Below are positions 54,818 through 62,623 of a DNA stretch of 64,000 nt, piece by piece. The stretch comes from Bradyrhizobium elkanii USDA 76 (GTDB lineage: Bacteria > Pseudomonadota > Alphaproteobacteria > Rhizobiales > Xanthobacteraceae). The translations under genes and the position numbers were made by a program. The stretch is from the NCBI RefSeq assembly GCF_023278185.1, contig NZ_CP066356.1, positions 9,044,001 through 9,108,000 of the forward strand. The letters are read 5' to 3'. Position 1 is the first letter of the stretch. Each line of letters starts with the position of its first letter. Below the pieces are notes generated by a model. That model searched no databases. It was not told where the DNA came from and was given only the letters and a program-made list of their open reading frames with translations.

Positions 54818-55624
54818 ATGGCAAAACACCTCATTGACCGCGGCACGCGCACCGCGCTGGCTCTTCTCGTCACCGCCGCGATCGCCGGCGCTGCGACTGC
54901 GCAGAATGCGCCGCCGCCGAAGCCCGCACCCAAGGCCGCGCCAAAGAAGGACGCCGGCGCGCAAACCAATGCGGACAAGGGCCCGACGACGACGGGAGCC
55001 ACCCAGGCACCGCCGAACCCGGTGATTCCCGATCCGCGCCGCAACGTGCCCGCCAACATCTTCCAGACCTTCGACGCCAACCAGAAGGCGCAGGCGGCCA
55101 AGGTCTCGGCCTATCTCTCGTCGCTGCAAACCCTGGTCGGAAATTTCGTCCAGGTCGGCCCCGACGGCACCAAGACCAAGGGCGATTTCTACATCCAGAA
55201 GCCCGGCAAGCTGCGCTTCGAATATGACGATCCGAGCCCGATCGAGGTGATCGCGGACGGCTCCTCGGTCGCGGTGCGCGACCGCAGGCTCGCCACCCAG
55301 GACGTCTATCCGCTGTCGCAGACCCCGCTGCGCTATTTACTGTCGGATCGCATCGACCTGATGAAGGACACCAACGTCATCAGCGTCACCGCCGACGACG
55401 TGTTCGTCAGCATCACGATCGAGGAGAAGCAGGCGCTGGTCGGCACCAGCCGCTTCCTGCTGATGATCGGCGCCAAGGACGGCAAGCTCAAGCAGTGGAC
55501 CGTCACCGACCCGCAGGGCTACGACACGACCGTTGCGGTCTACAATCTCGACGCGACGCAGAAGCCCGATCCGGCGCTGTTCAAGATCGACTTCACGACC
55601 TATCCCGGCACCTCGCCGGGCTAG
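54818..55624 (+). CDS. lolA: Outer-membrane lipoprotein carrier protein (LolA family)
   Basis: 268 residues: signal peptide (about 1-30, TAQ), a Pro/Ala/Lys-rich segment (30-75), then the LolA fold (about 85-265) with VSAYLSSLQTLVGNFVQVGPDG, KPGKLRFEYDDPSPIEVIADG and LLMIGAKDGKLKQWTVTDPQGYDTTV. It shuttles lipoproteins through the periplasm to the outer membrane. The ftsK-lolA-xth order is the common arrangement in this group. The low-complexity N-terminal extension is longer than in E. coli LolA. Confidence 0.92.
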   Translation: MAKHLIDRGTRTALALLVTAAIAGAATAQNAPPPKPAPKAAPKKDAGAQTNADKGPTTTGATQAPPNPVIPDPRRNVPANIFQTFDANQKAQAAKVSAYLSSLQTLVGNFVQVGPDGTKTKGDFYIQKPGKLRFEYDDPSPIEVIADGSSVAVRDRRLATQDVYPLSQTPLRYLLSDRIDLMKDTNVISVTADDVFVSITIEEKQALVGTSRFLLMIGAKDGKLKQWTVTDPQGYDTTVAVYNLDATQKPDPALFKIDFTTYPGTSPG

Positions 55625-55722
55625 CCATTCTGCTCCCTCGCCCCGCTCTTGCGGGGAGCGGCAGGAGTCCCCCTGTGGACAATTGAAATTCGCTGCGAGA
55701 ACCGTGCTAAGACGCACCTCTC

Positions 55723-56538
55723 ATGCGGTTCTCCGTCACCACCTGGAACATCAATTCGGTGCGCCTGCGCATCGACACCGTCGCCAAGTTCCTCAAGGGC
55801 GCGCGGCCGGATGTGCTGTGCCTGCAGGAGACCAAATGCATCGACGATGCGTTTCCGCTGAAACGTTTCAAGCGGCTTGGCTATGAGCACGTCGCGCTGA
55901 ACGGACAGAAGGGCTATCACGGCGTCGCCATCGTCTCGCGCCTGCCGTTCGAGACGACCGACATCAGGACGTTCTGCGACAAGATCGATTCGCGGCACAT
56001 CTCGGTGTCCTTCGGCGAGAAGGCGCAGCTGTCAAAGCCGCTGGTGCTGCATAATTTCTACGTGCCGGCCGGCGGCGACATTCCCGATCCCGCGCTCAAC
56101 CCGAAATTCGAGCACAAGCTGCAATTCCTCGACGAGATGAAGGCCTGCGAGCCGCTGCATCCGCGCGGCGACGACCGCCACATCCTGGTCGGCGACCTCA
56201 ACGTCGCCCCGCATGAGAACGACGTCTGGTCGCACAAGCAGCTGCTCAAGGTGGTCTCGCACACCCCGGTCGAGACCGAGAAGCTGCTGGCCGCGCAGGC
56301 GCATGGCGAATGGTTCGACATCGCGCGCGAGCGAATCCCGATGTCGGAAAAGGTCTACACCTGGTGGAGCTACCGCGCGGCGGACTGGACTGTCGGCGAT
56401 CGCGGCCGACGGCTCGATCACATCTGGGTCTCGCGCGCGCTCAAGGATCAGGTCAGCGATTTCAAGATCACCCGCGACGCCCGCAGCTGGGAACGCCCGT
56501 CGGACCACGTGCCGGTGACGGCGGTGATGGAGGTTTAG
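55723..56538 (+). CDS. xth: Exodeoxyribonuclease III
   Basis: 271 residues, EEP superfamily. Seen: TTWNINSVRLR, LCLQETKCIDDAFP (catalytic Glu), HNFYVPAGGD, ILVGDLNVAPHENDVW (Asp/Asn), WWSYRAADWTVGDRGRRLDHIWVS and SDHVPVTA (Asp-His), the complete AP endonuclease/exonuclease III set. It repairs abasic and 3'-blocked DNA with Mg2+. 98 bases after lolA, same strand. Confidence 0.95.
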   Translation: MRFSVTTWNINSVRLRIDTVAKFLKGARPDVLCLQETKCIDDAFPLKRFKRLGYEHVALNGQKGYHGVAIVSRLPFETTDIRTFCDKIDSRHISVSFGEKAQLSKPLVLHNFYVPAGGDIPDPALNPKFEHKLQFLDEMKACEPLHPRGDDRHILVGDLNVAPHENDVWSHKQLLKVVSHTPVETEKLLAAQAHGEWFDIARERIPMSEKVYTWWSYRAADWTVGDRGRRLDHIWVSRALKDQVSDFKITRDARSWERPSDHVPVTAVMEV

Positions 56539-56565
56539 TTCTCGCTGCCAGAGCAGCAACGTGAT

Positions 56566-56668
56566 CCGTCACCCTGAGGAGCGCGAAGCGCGTCTCGAAG
56601 GGTCGACGGCCACCAGCGGGGCCGTGCATCCTTCGAGGCTCGCTTCGCTCGCACCTCAGGATGACGGA
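56566..56668. repeat. Dispersed intergenic repeat, family B, copy 2
   Basis: CCGTCACCCTGAGGAGCGCG and the inverted CACCTCAGGATGACGG, with internal CGACGGCCACCAGC. Related to 7110-7240. It lies in the convergent gap between xth and the cNMP-binding gene. Confidence 0.8.
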
Positions 56669-56698
56669 ATCAATTAAATCTCGCCGGAACGACAGCGG

Positions 56699-57139
56699 CT
56701 ACGTGCTCAACTTCCCGCCCGCCATCAAGATATCGCTTGCGAGCTGGCTGGTGCGCAGCGCCAGTTCGTCGCGCAGCCGGCGGGCCGCGGCCGGATCGCT
56801 TTCCAGCACGCGCTGGAACAGGCTGCGCGCGACGCGGATCACCGAGCCGCGCTCCAGCGCGGTGGCAGTCGACGGCCGCTTCATCGCGACGATCAATGCG
56901 AGCTCGCCGATCAGCGCACCGGGACCGGCGATGATCTCGGCGCCGCCTTCCTCGACGCGGAAGGTGCCGCGCTGCACGACATAGCCGGCATCTGCGGCGT
57001 CGCCGGCCTTGAACAGCACGTCGCCTGCGTTGAAATCACGTTGCTCGGAGCCGATCGCCAGCATGCGCAAGGAGCTCTCGCCCAACAGACGCATTGTCGG
57101 GACCCGCTCGAGCAGGGCTACATCATCATCGATCGACAT
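56699..57139 (-). CDS. Cyclic nucleotide-binding domain protein (no DNA-binding part)
   Basis: 146 residues: only a CAP_ED/cNMP-binding beta-roll: FNAGDVLFKAGDAADAGYVVQRGTFRV and AGPGALIGELALIVAMKRPSTATALERG, followed by a short helix. The GELAL...RPSTATA stretch is the phosphate-binding cassette, though the usual Arg-Ala-Ala/Thr is changed to RPSTATA. No helix-turn-helix, so it probably works by protein contact. Same strand as and 57 bases after the response regulator; may be co-transcribed. Confidence 0.87.
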   Translation of the reverse strand: MSIDDDVALLERVPTMRLLGESSLRMLAIGSEQRDFNAGDVLFKAGDAADAGYVVQRGTFRVEEGGAEIIAGPGALIGELALIVAMKRPSTATALERGSVIRVARSLFQRVLESDPAAARRLRDELALRTSQLASDILMAGGKLST

Positions 57140-57196
57140 TCAGGTCCGGTAACCGCGGCGCGCCTCGATTTCACGAATCGTTGAGCGCAAAGCGTA

Positions 57197-57883
57197 TCAC
57201 GGCACCAGCTTGTAGCCACCGGCTTCCGTCACCAGGATTTCCGGGTTGGCGGCGTCCTTCTCGATCTTCTGGCGGAGGCGGTAGATGTGGGTTTCCAGCG
57301 TGTGGGTGGTGACACCGGAATTGTAGCCCCAGACTTCCTGGAGCAGGGTCTCGCGCGACACCGGCATCTGGCCGGCGCGGTAGAGGAAGCGGAGGATCGC
57401 GGTTTCCTTCTCGGTCAGCCGAACCTTCCTGGCATTGGCGCCGGTCAGCATCTTCGAGCCGGGCCGGAACGAATAGGGGCCGACCGAGAACACCGCGTCC
57501 TCGCTGGCCTCGTGCTGGCGGAGCTGCGCCCGGATCCGGGCCAGCAGCACCGCGAACCGAAATGGCTTCGCCACATAGTCGTTGGCGCCGGATTCGAGCC
57601 CCAGGATCGTATCGGAATCGGTGTCGTGGCCGGTCAGCATGATGATCGGAGCCTTGAAGCCGCCCTTGCGGAGCGAGCGGACCACTTCGCGGCCGTCGGT
57701 GTCGGGCAGGCCGACGTCCATCAGGACCAGATCGGGGGAATTGGCTTTGGCGGCAGTGGCGCCCTTGGCGCCGGTGTCGACTGCGGAGGCTTCGAATTCC
57801 TCGTGCAGCGACAGCTGCTCGACCAGCGTATCGCGCAGATCGGTATCGTCATCCACGATCAAGATCTTGCGGGCATTGGCCAT
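57197..57883 (-). CDS. OmpR/PhoB-family response regulator
   Basis: 228 residues. Receiver domain (1-120) with ILIVDDDTD, phosphoacceptor Asp56 in VLMDVGLPDTDG, MLTGHD and KPFRFAVLLARI; winged-helix domain (130-228) with VRLTEKETAILRFLYRAGQMPVSRETLLQEVWG and THTLETHIYRLRQKIE. Binds DNA as a phosphorylated dimer. No histidine kinase is adjacent, so its partner is elsewhere. The alphaproteobacterial regulator it most resembles from memory is of the CenR/CzcR kind, but this is unsure. Divergent from the second L,D-transpeptidase. Confidence 0.93.
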   Translation of the reverse strand: MANARKILIVDDDTDLRDTLVEQLSLHEEFEASAVDTGAKGATAAKANSPDLVLMDVGLPDTDGREVVRSLRKGGFKAPIIMLTGHDTDSDTILGLESGANDYVAKPFRFAVLLARIRAQLRQHEASEDAVFSVGPYSFRPGSKMLTGANARKVRLTEKETAILRFLYRAGQMPVSRETLLQEVWGYNSGVTTHTLETHIYRLRQKIEKDAANPEILVTEAGGYKLVP

Positions 57884-58124
57884 AGGTACAATCCTTCGGG
57901 GCGGGGCGGTCAGAAGCGGAGGGCGCTTATGGCCGTAACATCGGCTAGATATGTGCTCAGGTAGGCGATTGTTACCGATTCACAAGGCAACGCAGTCTAC
58001 CTCAAATCCGGCGGGGCAGGACGTGAATGTCCTGTAATGCCGGGAGATAGGATGTTCTGAACCTCCAAGGCAAGCTCAGTTTGGAACGATTCTTAAGGGA
58101 AGGTCAGCTATTTCAATCACTTAT

Positions 58125-58664
58125 ATGACAGTCAAACGTGATCGCCCGCTCTCCATCATCGAGGTCCGAGCAGCCGCCGGCGACCCGCGCCGGGGCTGGC
58201 TGTCGGCCGACGGCTGGACCGTGCCGGTGGCGCTCGGGCGCGGCGGAATCCTCGCCAACAAGCGCGAGGGCGACGGCGGCACGCCGCGCGGCGTCTTCCA
58301 TCCGCGCAAGCTCTGGTGGCGTGCCGACCGGCACCAGCGTCCGACGACTTTCCTGCCGACCCGGCCGATCCGCCGCGAGGATGCCTGGTGCGAGGACCCC
58401 GCCGACCGTCACTACAACCAGCCGATCCGCCTCGACCGCGAGCAGGGCGGCGACCGCCTGACTCGCGAGGACCATCTCTACGATTTCATCATCGAGATCG
58501 ACCACAACGCCGCGCCGCGCGTCGCCGGTCGCGGCAGCGCCGTCTTCCTGCATCTGGCGCGGCCGAATTTCTCGCCGACCGCCGGCTGTGTTTCGATGAC
58601 GAAGACTTCGATGCTGCGGCTGTTGCGGCGGATGTCGCCGCAGACCCGGATCGTTATTGGGTAG
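58125..58664 (+). CDS. L,D-transpeptidase (YkuD) family protein, second copy
   Basis: 179 residues without a clear signal peptide. Seen: NKREGDGGTPRGVFHPRKLWWR, HYNQPIRLDREQGGDRL, VFLHLARPNFSPTAGCVSMTK, the YkuD active site (His and Cys). This is the YcfS/YbiS-like DUF subgroup with GCVSM rather than GCIRM. Peptidoglycan role assumed; the missing signal is odd unless the export is non-canonical or the start is further upstream. Divergent from the response regulator (241-base gap), so it may be a target. Confidence 0.85.
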   Translation: MTVKRDRPLSIIEVRAAAGDPRRGWLSADGWTVPVALGRGGILANKREGDGGTPRGVFHPRKLWWRADRHQRPTTFLPTRPIRREDAWCEDPADRHYNQPIRLDREQGGDRLTREDHLYDFIIEIDHNAAPRVAGRGSAVFLHLARPNFSPTAGCVSMTKTSMLRLLRRMSPQTRIVIG

Positions 58665-58767
58665 GGTGGTGGAATAGCTCAGCATCGGTTTTCCCACGCG
58701 ACAGGCGCGACGCGTTTGTGCTGAGATCGAACACAACAGAAAATAATTCCCGCGGGAGTGAAAAAGC

Positions 58768-59553
58768 ATGCTCGACAACAACCAGATCGCCGCCGCCTCG
58801 AAGGTCCTGCACGATCACTGGCACGCCGGGACAAAACTCGACGCGCTCGATGGCGCAATTCGGCCGCGCGATCGCGCCGCGGGCTATGCGGTGCAGGCTG
58901 CGCTGGAGAAAGCGTCGCGCGAAAAACTATTCGGCTGGAAGATCGCGGCGACCAGCGCGGCCGGCCAGAAGCACATCAACGTCGCGGGACCGCTGGCCGG
59001 GCGTATCCTCGCCGAGACGGTGATACCGGATGGCGGCACCGCGTCGATGCAGGGCAACGAGATGCGCGTCGGCGAGCCGGAATACGCCTTCCGCATGGCG
59101 CGCGATCTCGCGCCTCGCACGACACCTTACAGCGTGCAGGAGGTGCTGGATGCCGTCGGCACGCTGCATCCGGCGATCGAAATTCCGGATTCGCGTTTCG
59201 CCGATTTCGTCGCCGCCGGCGAAGCCCAGCTGATCGCCGACAATGCCTGCGCGCATCTGTTCGTGCTCGGACCCGCAACGACAGCGGACTGGCGCGCGAT
59301 CGATCTGGTCGAGGACCGCCCGACCATCACGCTGCGCGGCGAGCGCTACATCGGCCACGGCAAGAACGTGCTCGGCGATCCGCGGATAGCGCTGGCCTGG
59401 TGCGCCAACGAGCTGCGCACGCTCGGGCTGACGCTGCGGGCAGGGGAAGTCGTCACCACAGGCACCTGCCATCCCCCGCTGCCGATCTCAGCCGGCGATG
59501 AATTCGCGGCCGATTTCGGCGCGATCGGAAAAGTGTCGGTGAAGTTCGCGTAG
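58768..59553 (+). CDS. 2-keto-4-pentenoate hydratase / fumarylacetoacetate hydrolase family protein
   Basis: 261 residues. Seen: LFGWKIAATSAAGQKHINVAGPLAGRIL at the N-terminal part, the acidic metal-site region HPAIEIPDSRF (Glu/Glu/Asp pattern of the MhpD group), and RAGEVVTTGTCHPPLPISAGDEFAADF near the end. MhpD-like enzymes hydrate 2-hydroxypenta-2,4-dienoate in aromatic meta-cleavage. No meta-cleavage neighbours here, so the substrate is unknown. Single gene with repeats after it. Confidence 0.88.
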   Translation: MLDNNQIAAASKVLHDHWHAGTKLDALDGAIRPRDRAAGYAVQAALEKASREKLFGWKIAATSAAGQKHINVAGPLAGRILAETVIPDGGTASMQGNEMRVGEPEYAFRMARDLAPRTTPYSVQEVLDAVGTLHPAIEIPDSRFADFVAAGEAQLIADNACAHLFVLGPATTADWRAIDLVEDRPTITLRGERYIGHGKNVLGDPRIALAWCANELRTLGLTLRAGEVVTTGTCHPPLPISAGDEFAADFGAIGKVSVKFA

Positions 59554-59577
59554 GCTGCGCGCTCACCACACACACCG

Positions 59578-59702
59578 CTGTCGTCCTGGCGAAGGCCAGG
59601 ACCCATACGCCGCGGCCTTAGAAAAGGGCGCGCGGCGAGACAACGCATCCAAACACCGTCATCCCCGCGCAAAGGCTTTGCCTTTGCGCGGGGATGACGG
59701 TT
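59578..59702. repeat. Composite repeat region: family C arm plus a perfect 45-base palindrome
   Basis: CTGTCGTCCTGGCGAAGGCC (family C type) is followed at 59656-59700 by a perfect palindrome with 21-bp arms (CCGTCATCCCCGCGCAAAGG ending C, loop TTT, then the inverse). It lies in the convergent gap before the YggS gene. Confidence 0.85.
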
Positions 59703-59750
59703 GTGATGACGGGCAAGCCTCCGTGTGATTCTGGCGGACACCAGGCGACA

Positions 59751-60467
59751 CTAGTTATGCGGCGCCGTCCGCGTCCCAAAGATCGCCGAGCCCACCCGCA
59801 CATGGGTCGCGCCCATCTGGATCGCCACCGCGTAATCCGCGCTCATGCCCATCGAGAGATTCGTCAGGCCGTTGCGCGCGGCGATCTTGGCGCAGAGCGC
59901 GAAGTGCGGCGCCGGCGCCTGGTCGACCGGCGGGATGCACATCAGTCCCGAGATCGACAGGCCGTAGGTGTCGCGGCAGGCCGCGATGAAGGTATCCGCG
60001 TCCTGCGGCGCGACGCCGGCTTTCTGCGGCTCCTCGCCGGTATTGATCTGGACGAACAGTTGCGGGTGCTTCCCTTGATTTTTGATTTCCTTGGCTAACG
60101 CTTCGCAAATGCTGGTGCGATCGACCGAATGGATCGCATCGAACAGCGCGACCGCCTCCTTGGCCTTGTTCGACTGCAACGGCCCGATCAGATGCAGCTG
60201 CAATCCCGGATTGGCCTGGATTAGCGCCGGCCACTTGCCTTTGGCCTCCTGCACGCGATTTTCGCCAAATACGCGCTGTCCGGCACCGATAATCGGCAAA
60301 ATTGCGTCGGCCGCGAACGTCTTCGACACCGCGATCAAGGTCACCGACGCGCGGTCGCGCCGCGCTTCCTTGCAGGCATGGGCGATCTCGCGTTCGACGG
60401 CGGCGAGGCCAAAGGCAGGGTCATGTGGTGAACCAGGCGGTAACGGCGTGGTCGGGCTTTGCGTCAT
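59751..60467 (-). CDS. YggS-family PLP homeostasis protein
   Basis: 238 residues, fold type III alanine-racemase-like barrel. Seen: VTLIAVSKTFAADAI with the PLP lysine, VFGENRVQEAKGKW, LHLIGPLQSNKAKEAV, and LSMGMSADYAVAIQMGATHVRVGSAIFG (the phosphate-binding end). Binds PLP and keeps the free coenzyme at a low level; no reaction is known. Divergent from the diguanylate cyclase. Confidence 0.94.
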   Translation of the reverse strand: MTQSPTTPLPPGSPHDPAFGLAAVEREIAHACKEARRDRASVTLIAVSKTFAADAILPIIGAGQRVFGENRVQEAKGKWPALIQANPGLQLHLIGPLQSNKAKEAVALFDAIHSVDRTSICEALAKEIKNQGKHPQLFVQINTGEEPQKAGVAPQDADTFIAACRDTYGLSISGLMCIPPVDQAPAPHFALCAKIAARNGLTNLSMGMSADYAVAIQMGATHVRVGSAIFGTRTAPHN

Positions 60468-60575
60468 GCTTGTGCCGTTCTCTGACAGGTGCGGGGGTTG
60501 GCTCGAATTTTACCAAATTCGGGAAAGGCTTTTTGAAGCCCTGCATTCTACCTTGCGCACGGGCAAGGGAATAGA

Positions 60576-62267
60576 ATGTCGGGCGTCACTTTCAACCGCA
60601 ACAGGGTCAGGCTCAAGAAGGTTCTGGGTATTCGTGCCCGGCTGGCCTTGCTTGCGCTGATGCTGGTCGCGCCCCTGATGCTCGACCGCGTCCGCACGCT
60701 GGAAGACTCCCGCAGCAAGCAGATCGCGCAGGCCGCCGCCGGCTATGCCAGCCTCACCGCGCATGCCGCGGAAACCCAGCGCGAGGTGGTCTCCTCGGTC
60801 GAGACCATGCTGAAGTCTGCGGCCTATATCCGCGCTTCCGGCGGCATCGCGCAGAGCTGCGAGGTGCTGCGCGCCAGCCTGCCAACCGTGCTGCCCTGGA
60901 TCCGCAGCATCATGTTCGTCTCGCGGGACGGGCTGGTGCAGTGCTCGACCCTCAACGCCCAGGTCGGCCTCAATGTCGGCGACCGTGACTATTTCAAGAA
61001 AGCCCAGGACAACCGCGGCTTCGTGTTCAGCGACTATCTGCGCGGCAGAACCAATGGCCGCCCGATGATGATGGCCGCCTATCCGGTGGCCGCGATCAAT
61101 CCGGAGCAGGATGCCGTGGTGGTCGCCGGCATCAATATCGACTGGCTGTCGCAGATCATGGCCAATCTCGGCGGCCAGCCCGGCATGTCGGCCGTTCTCG
61201 TCGACAGCACCGGCGTCGTGATCGCCGCGCCCGCGGATCACGCGAGCCTGATCGGCCGCTCGCTCGACACCATCCCGTTGATGGCCGCGATCGCCGAAAA
61301 GGCGCTGAGCTATGACGAACCATCCGGCTCGGTGTCGTTCACGGCGTCCGACGGCGCGCAGCGCACGCTGAGCTTCGCGCGCATCGCCGGCACGCAATCC
61401 CGGCTGATCGTGAGCATGGACGAAGCCAAGGTGACGGCGGCGATCAACCGCGAGATCCGCACCGCCTATCTGCAGCTCGGCTTCGTCTGCCTGTTCGTCT
61501 TGCTGGGTGCCCTGGTCGGCGCCGAGCGGCTCGTCATCCATCCGATCGAGCTGATGACCGGCATGGCGCGGCGGTTCGGCGAGGGCGACTGGTCGGCACG
61601 CGTCGCCAAGCACAAGCTGCCGGCGGAATTCGTGCCGCTGGCGCGCGCCTTCAACGCGATGGCGGCGCAGCTCAGCCAGCGCGAGCGCGAGCTCGTCGCC
61701 TCCAACGATCGTCTCACCGTGATGGCCTCGATCGACGCGCTGTCTGGCCTTGCCAACCGCCGCGGCTTCCAGAGCCGGCTCGACTTCGAGTGGATGCGGG
61801 CGCAGCAATATGAATGCGAGCTGTCGCTGATGATGATCGATGTCGATCACTTCAAGCTCTACAACGACACCTATGGCCATCCCGAAGGCGATGCCTGCCT
61901 GACCCGGATCGGCGAAGTGCTGTCCGGGATCGCCGCCGACACCATGGGCTTCGCCGGCCGCTATGGCGGCGAGGAATTCTGCCTGTTGCTGCCGAACACC
62001 GACGCCGCGCATGCGCTCGCGATCGGCGAAACCGTGCGCACCGCCGTACTCGGCCTCGCCGTGCCGCATGCATCCTCGAGCCATTGCGTCGTCACCGTCA
62101 GCGTCGGCGTCGCGACGACCAAGCCGAACGAGACCCAGCGCCCCGGCGATCTGATCGAAGCCGCCGACGCCGCGCTCTACGCAGCCAAGCGCCGCGGCAG
62201 GAATGCCGTGATCGAGCACGGCTTCCTGCAGACGCTGGACGAAGCCGGCATGGCGCTGGCGAGCTGA
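60576..62267 (+). CDS. Membrane diguanylate cyclase (Cache-HAMP-GGDEF)
   Basis: 563 residues. A transmembrane helix (about 21-38), an external double-Cache-like sensor (about 45-290, with IRSIMFVSRDGLVQCSTLN and DRDYFKKAQDNRGFVFSDYLRG), a second helix (about 293-315), a HAMP-like linker (315-365) and a C-terminal GGDEF domain with intact GGEEF (464-468). It makes c-di-GMP in response to an external small molecule. The loop before GGEEF lacks an obvious RxxD I-site, so product inhibition may be weak. ATG near the rear end of YggS's promoter. Confidence 0.93.
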   Translation: MSGVTFNRNRVRLKKVLGIRARLALLALMLVAPLMLDRVRTLEDSRSKQIAQAAAGYASLTAHAAETQREVVSSVETMLKSAAYIRASGGIAQSCEVLRASLPTVLPWIRSIMFVSRDGLVQCSTLNAQVGLNVGDRDYFKKAQDNRGFVFSDYLRGRTNGRPMMMAAYPVAAINPEQDAVVVAGINIDWLSQIMANLGGQPGMSAVLVDSTGVVIAAPADHASLIGRSLDTIPLMAAIAEKALSYDEPSGSVSFTASDGAQRTLSFARIAGTQSRLIVSMDEAKVTAAINREIRTAYLQLGFVCLFVLLGALVGAERLVIHPIELMTGMARRFGEGDWSARVAKHKLPAEFVPLARAFNAMAAQLSQRERELVASNDRLTVMASIDALSGLANRRGFQSRLDFEWMRAQQYECELSLMMIDVDHFKLYNDTYGHPEGDACLTRIGEVLSGIAADTMGFAGRYGGEEFCLLLPNTDAAHALAIGETVRTAVLGLAVPHASSSHCVVTVSVGVATTKPNETQRPGDLIEAADAALYAAKRRGRNAVIEHGFLQTLDEAGMALAS

Positions 62268-62333
62268 GATCGTGCGTGGTCGAGCGGCGCGATGAGCGCG
62301 GAACCATGACCATCGGCGACGCCGCCTATTCAG

Positions 62334-62454
62334 CGTCGTCCTGGCGAAGGCCAGGACCCATTACCCCCACCGTTTATCATTGCGCGAAGCGGGGCCACGA
62401 TCCCTTCCTCGACAAAGCCCTGTGGTTATGGGTCCTGGCCTTCGCCAGGACGAC
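62334..62454. repeat. Palindromic repeat, family C (T variant)
   Basis: CGTCGTCCTGGCGAAGGCCAG and GGTCCTGGCCTTCGCCAGGA are inverted arms enclosing about 80 bases. It sits between the diguanylate cyclase and leuS; the rest of that 356-base gap (62455-62623) is unmarked apart from the leuS upstream region. Confidence 0.85.
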
Positions 62455-62623
62455 GAGGAGGCTGCAGACGGCGCCCCTGCGACAGCGGCAGGGCGGCTAC
62501 GCGACGGGATGGGGCGTTTGCAGGCCCCAAGCCGTTGACCGCGCAGGCGCTTTTGTGGCCTAGTCCGCCGTCCCCGGATGGGACCCGAAAATCACCAAAG
62601 CCACCCAAAATCCTTGCGATTTC

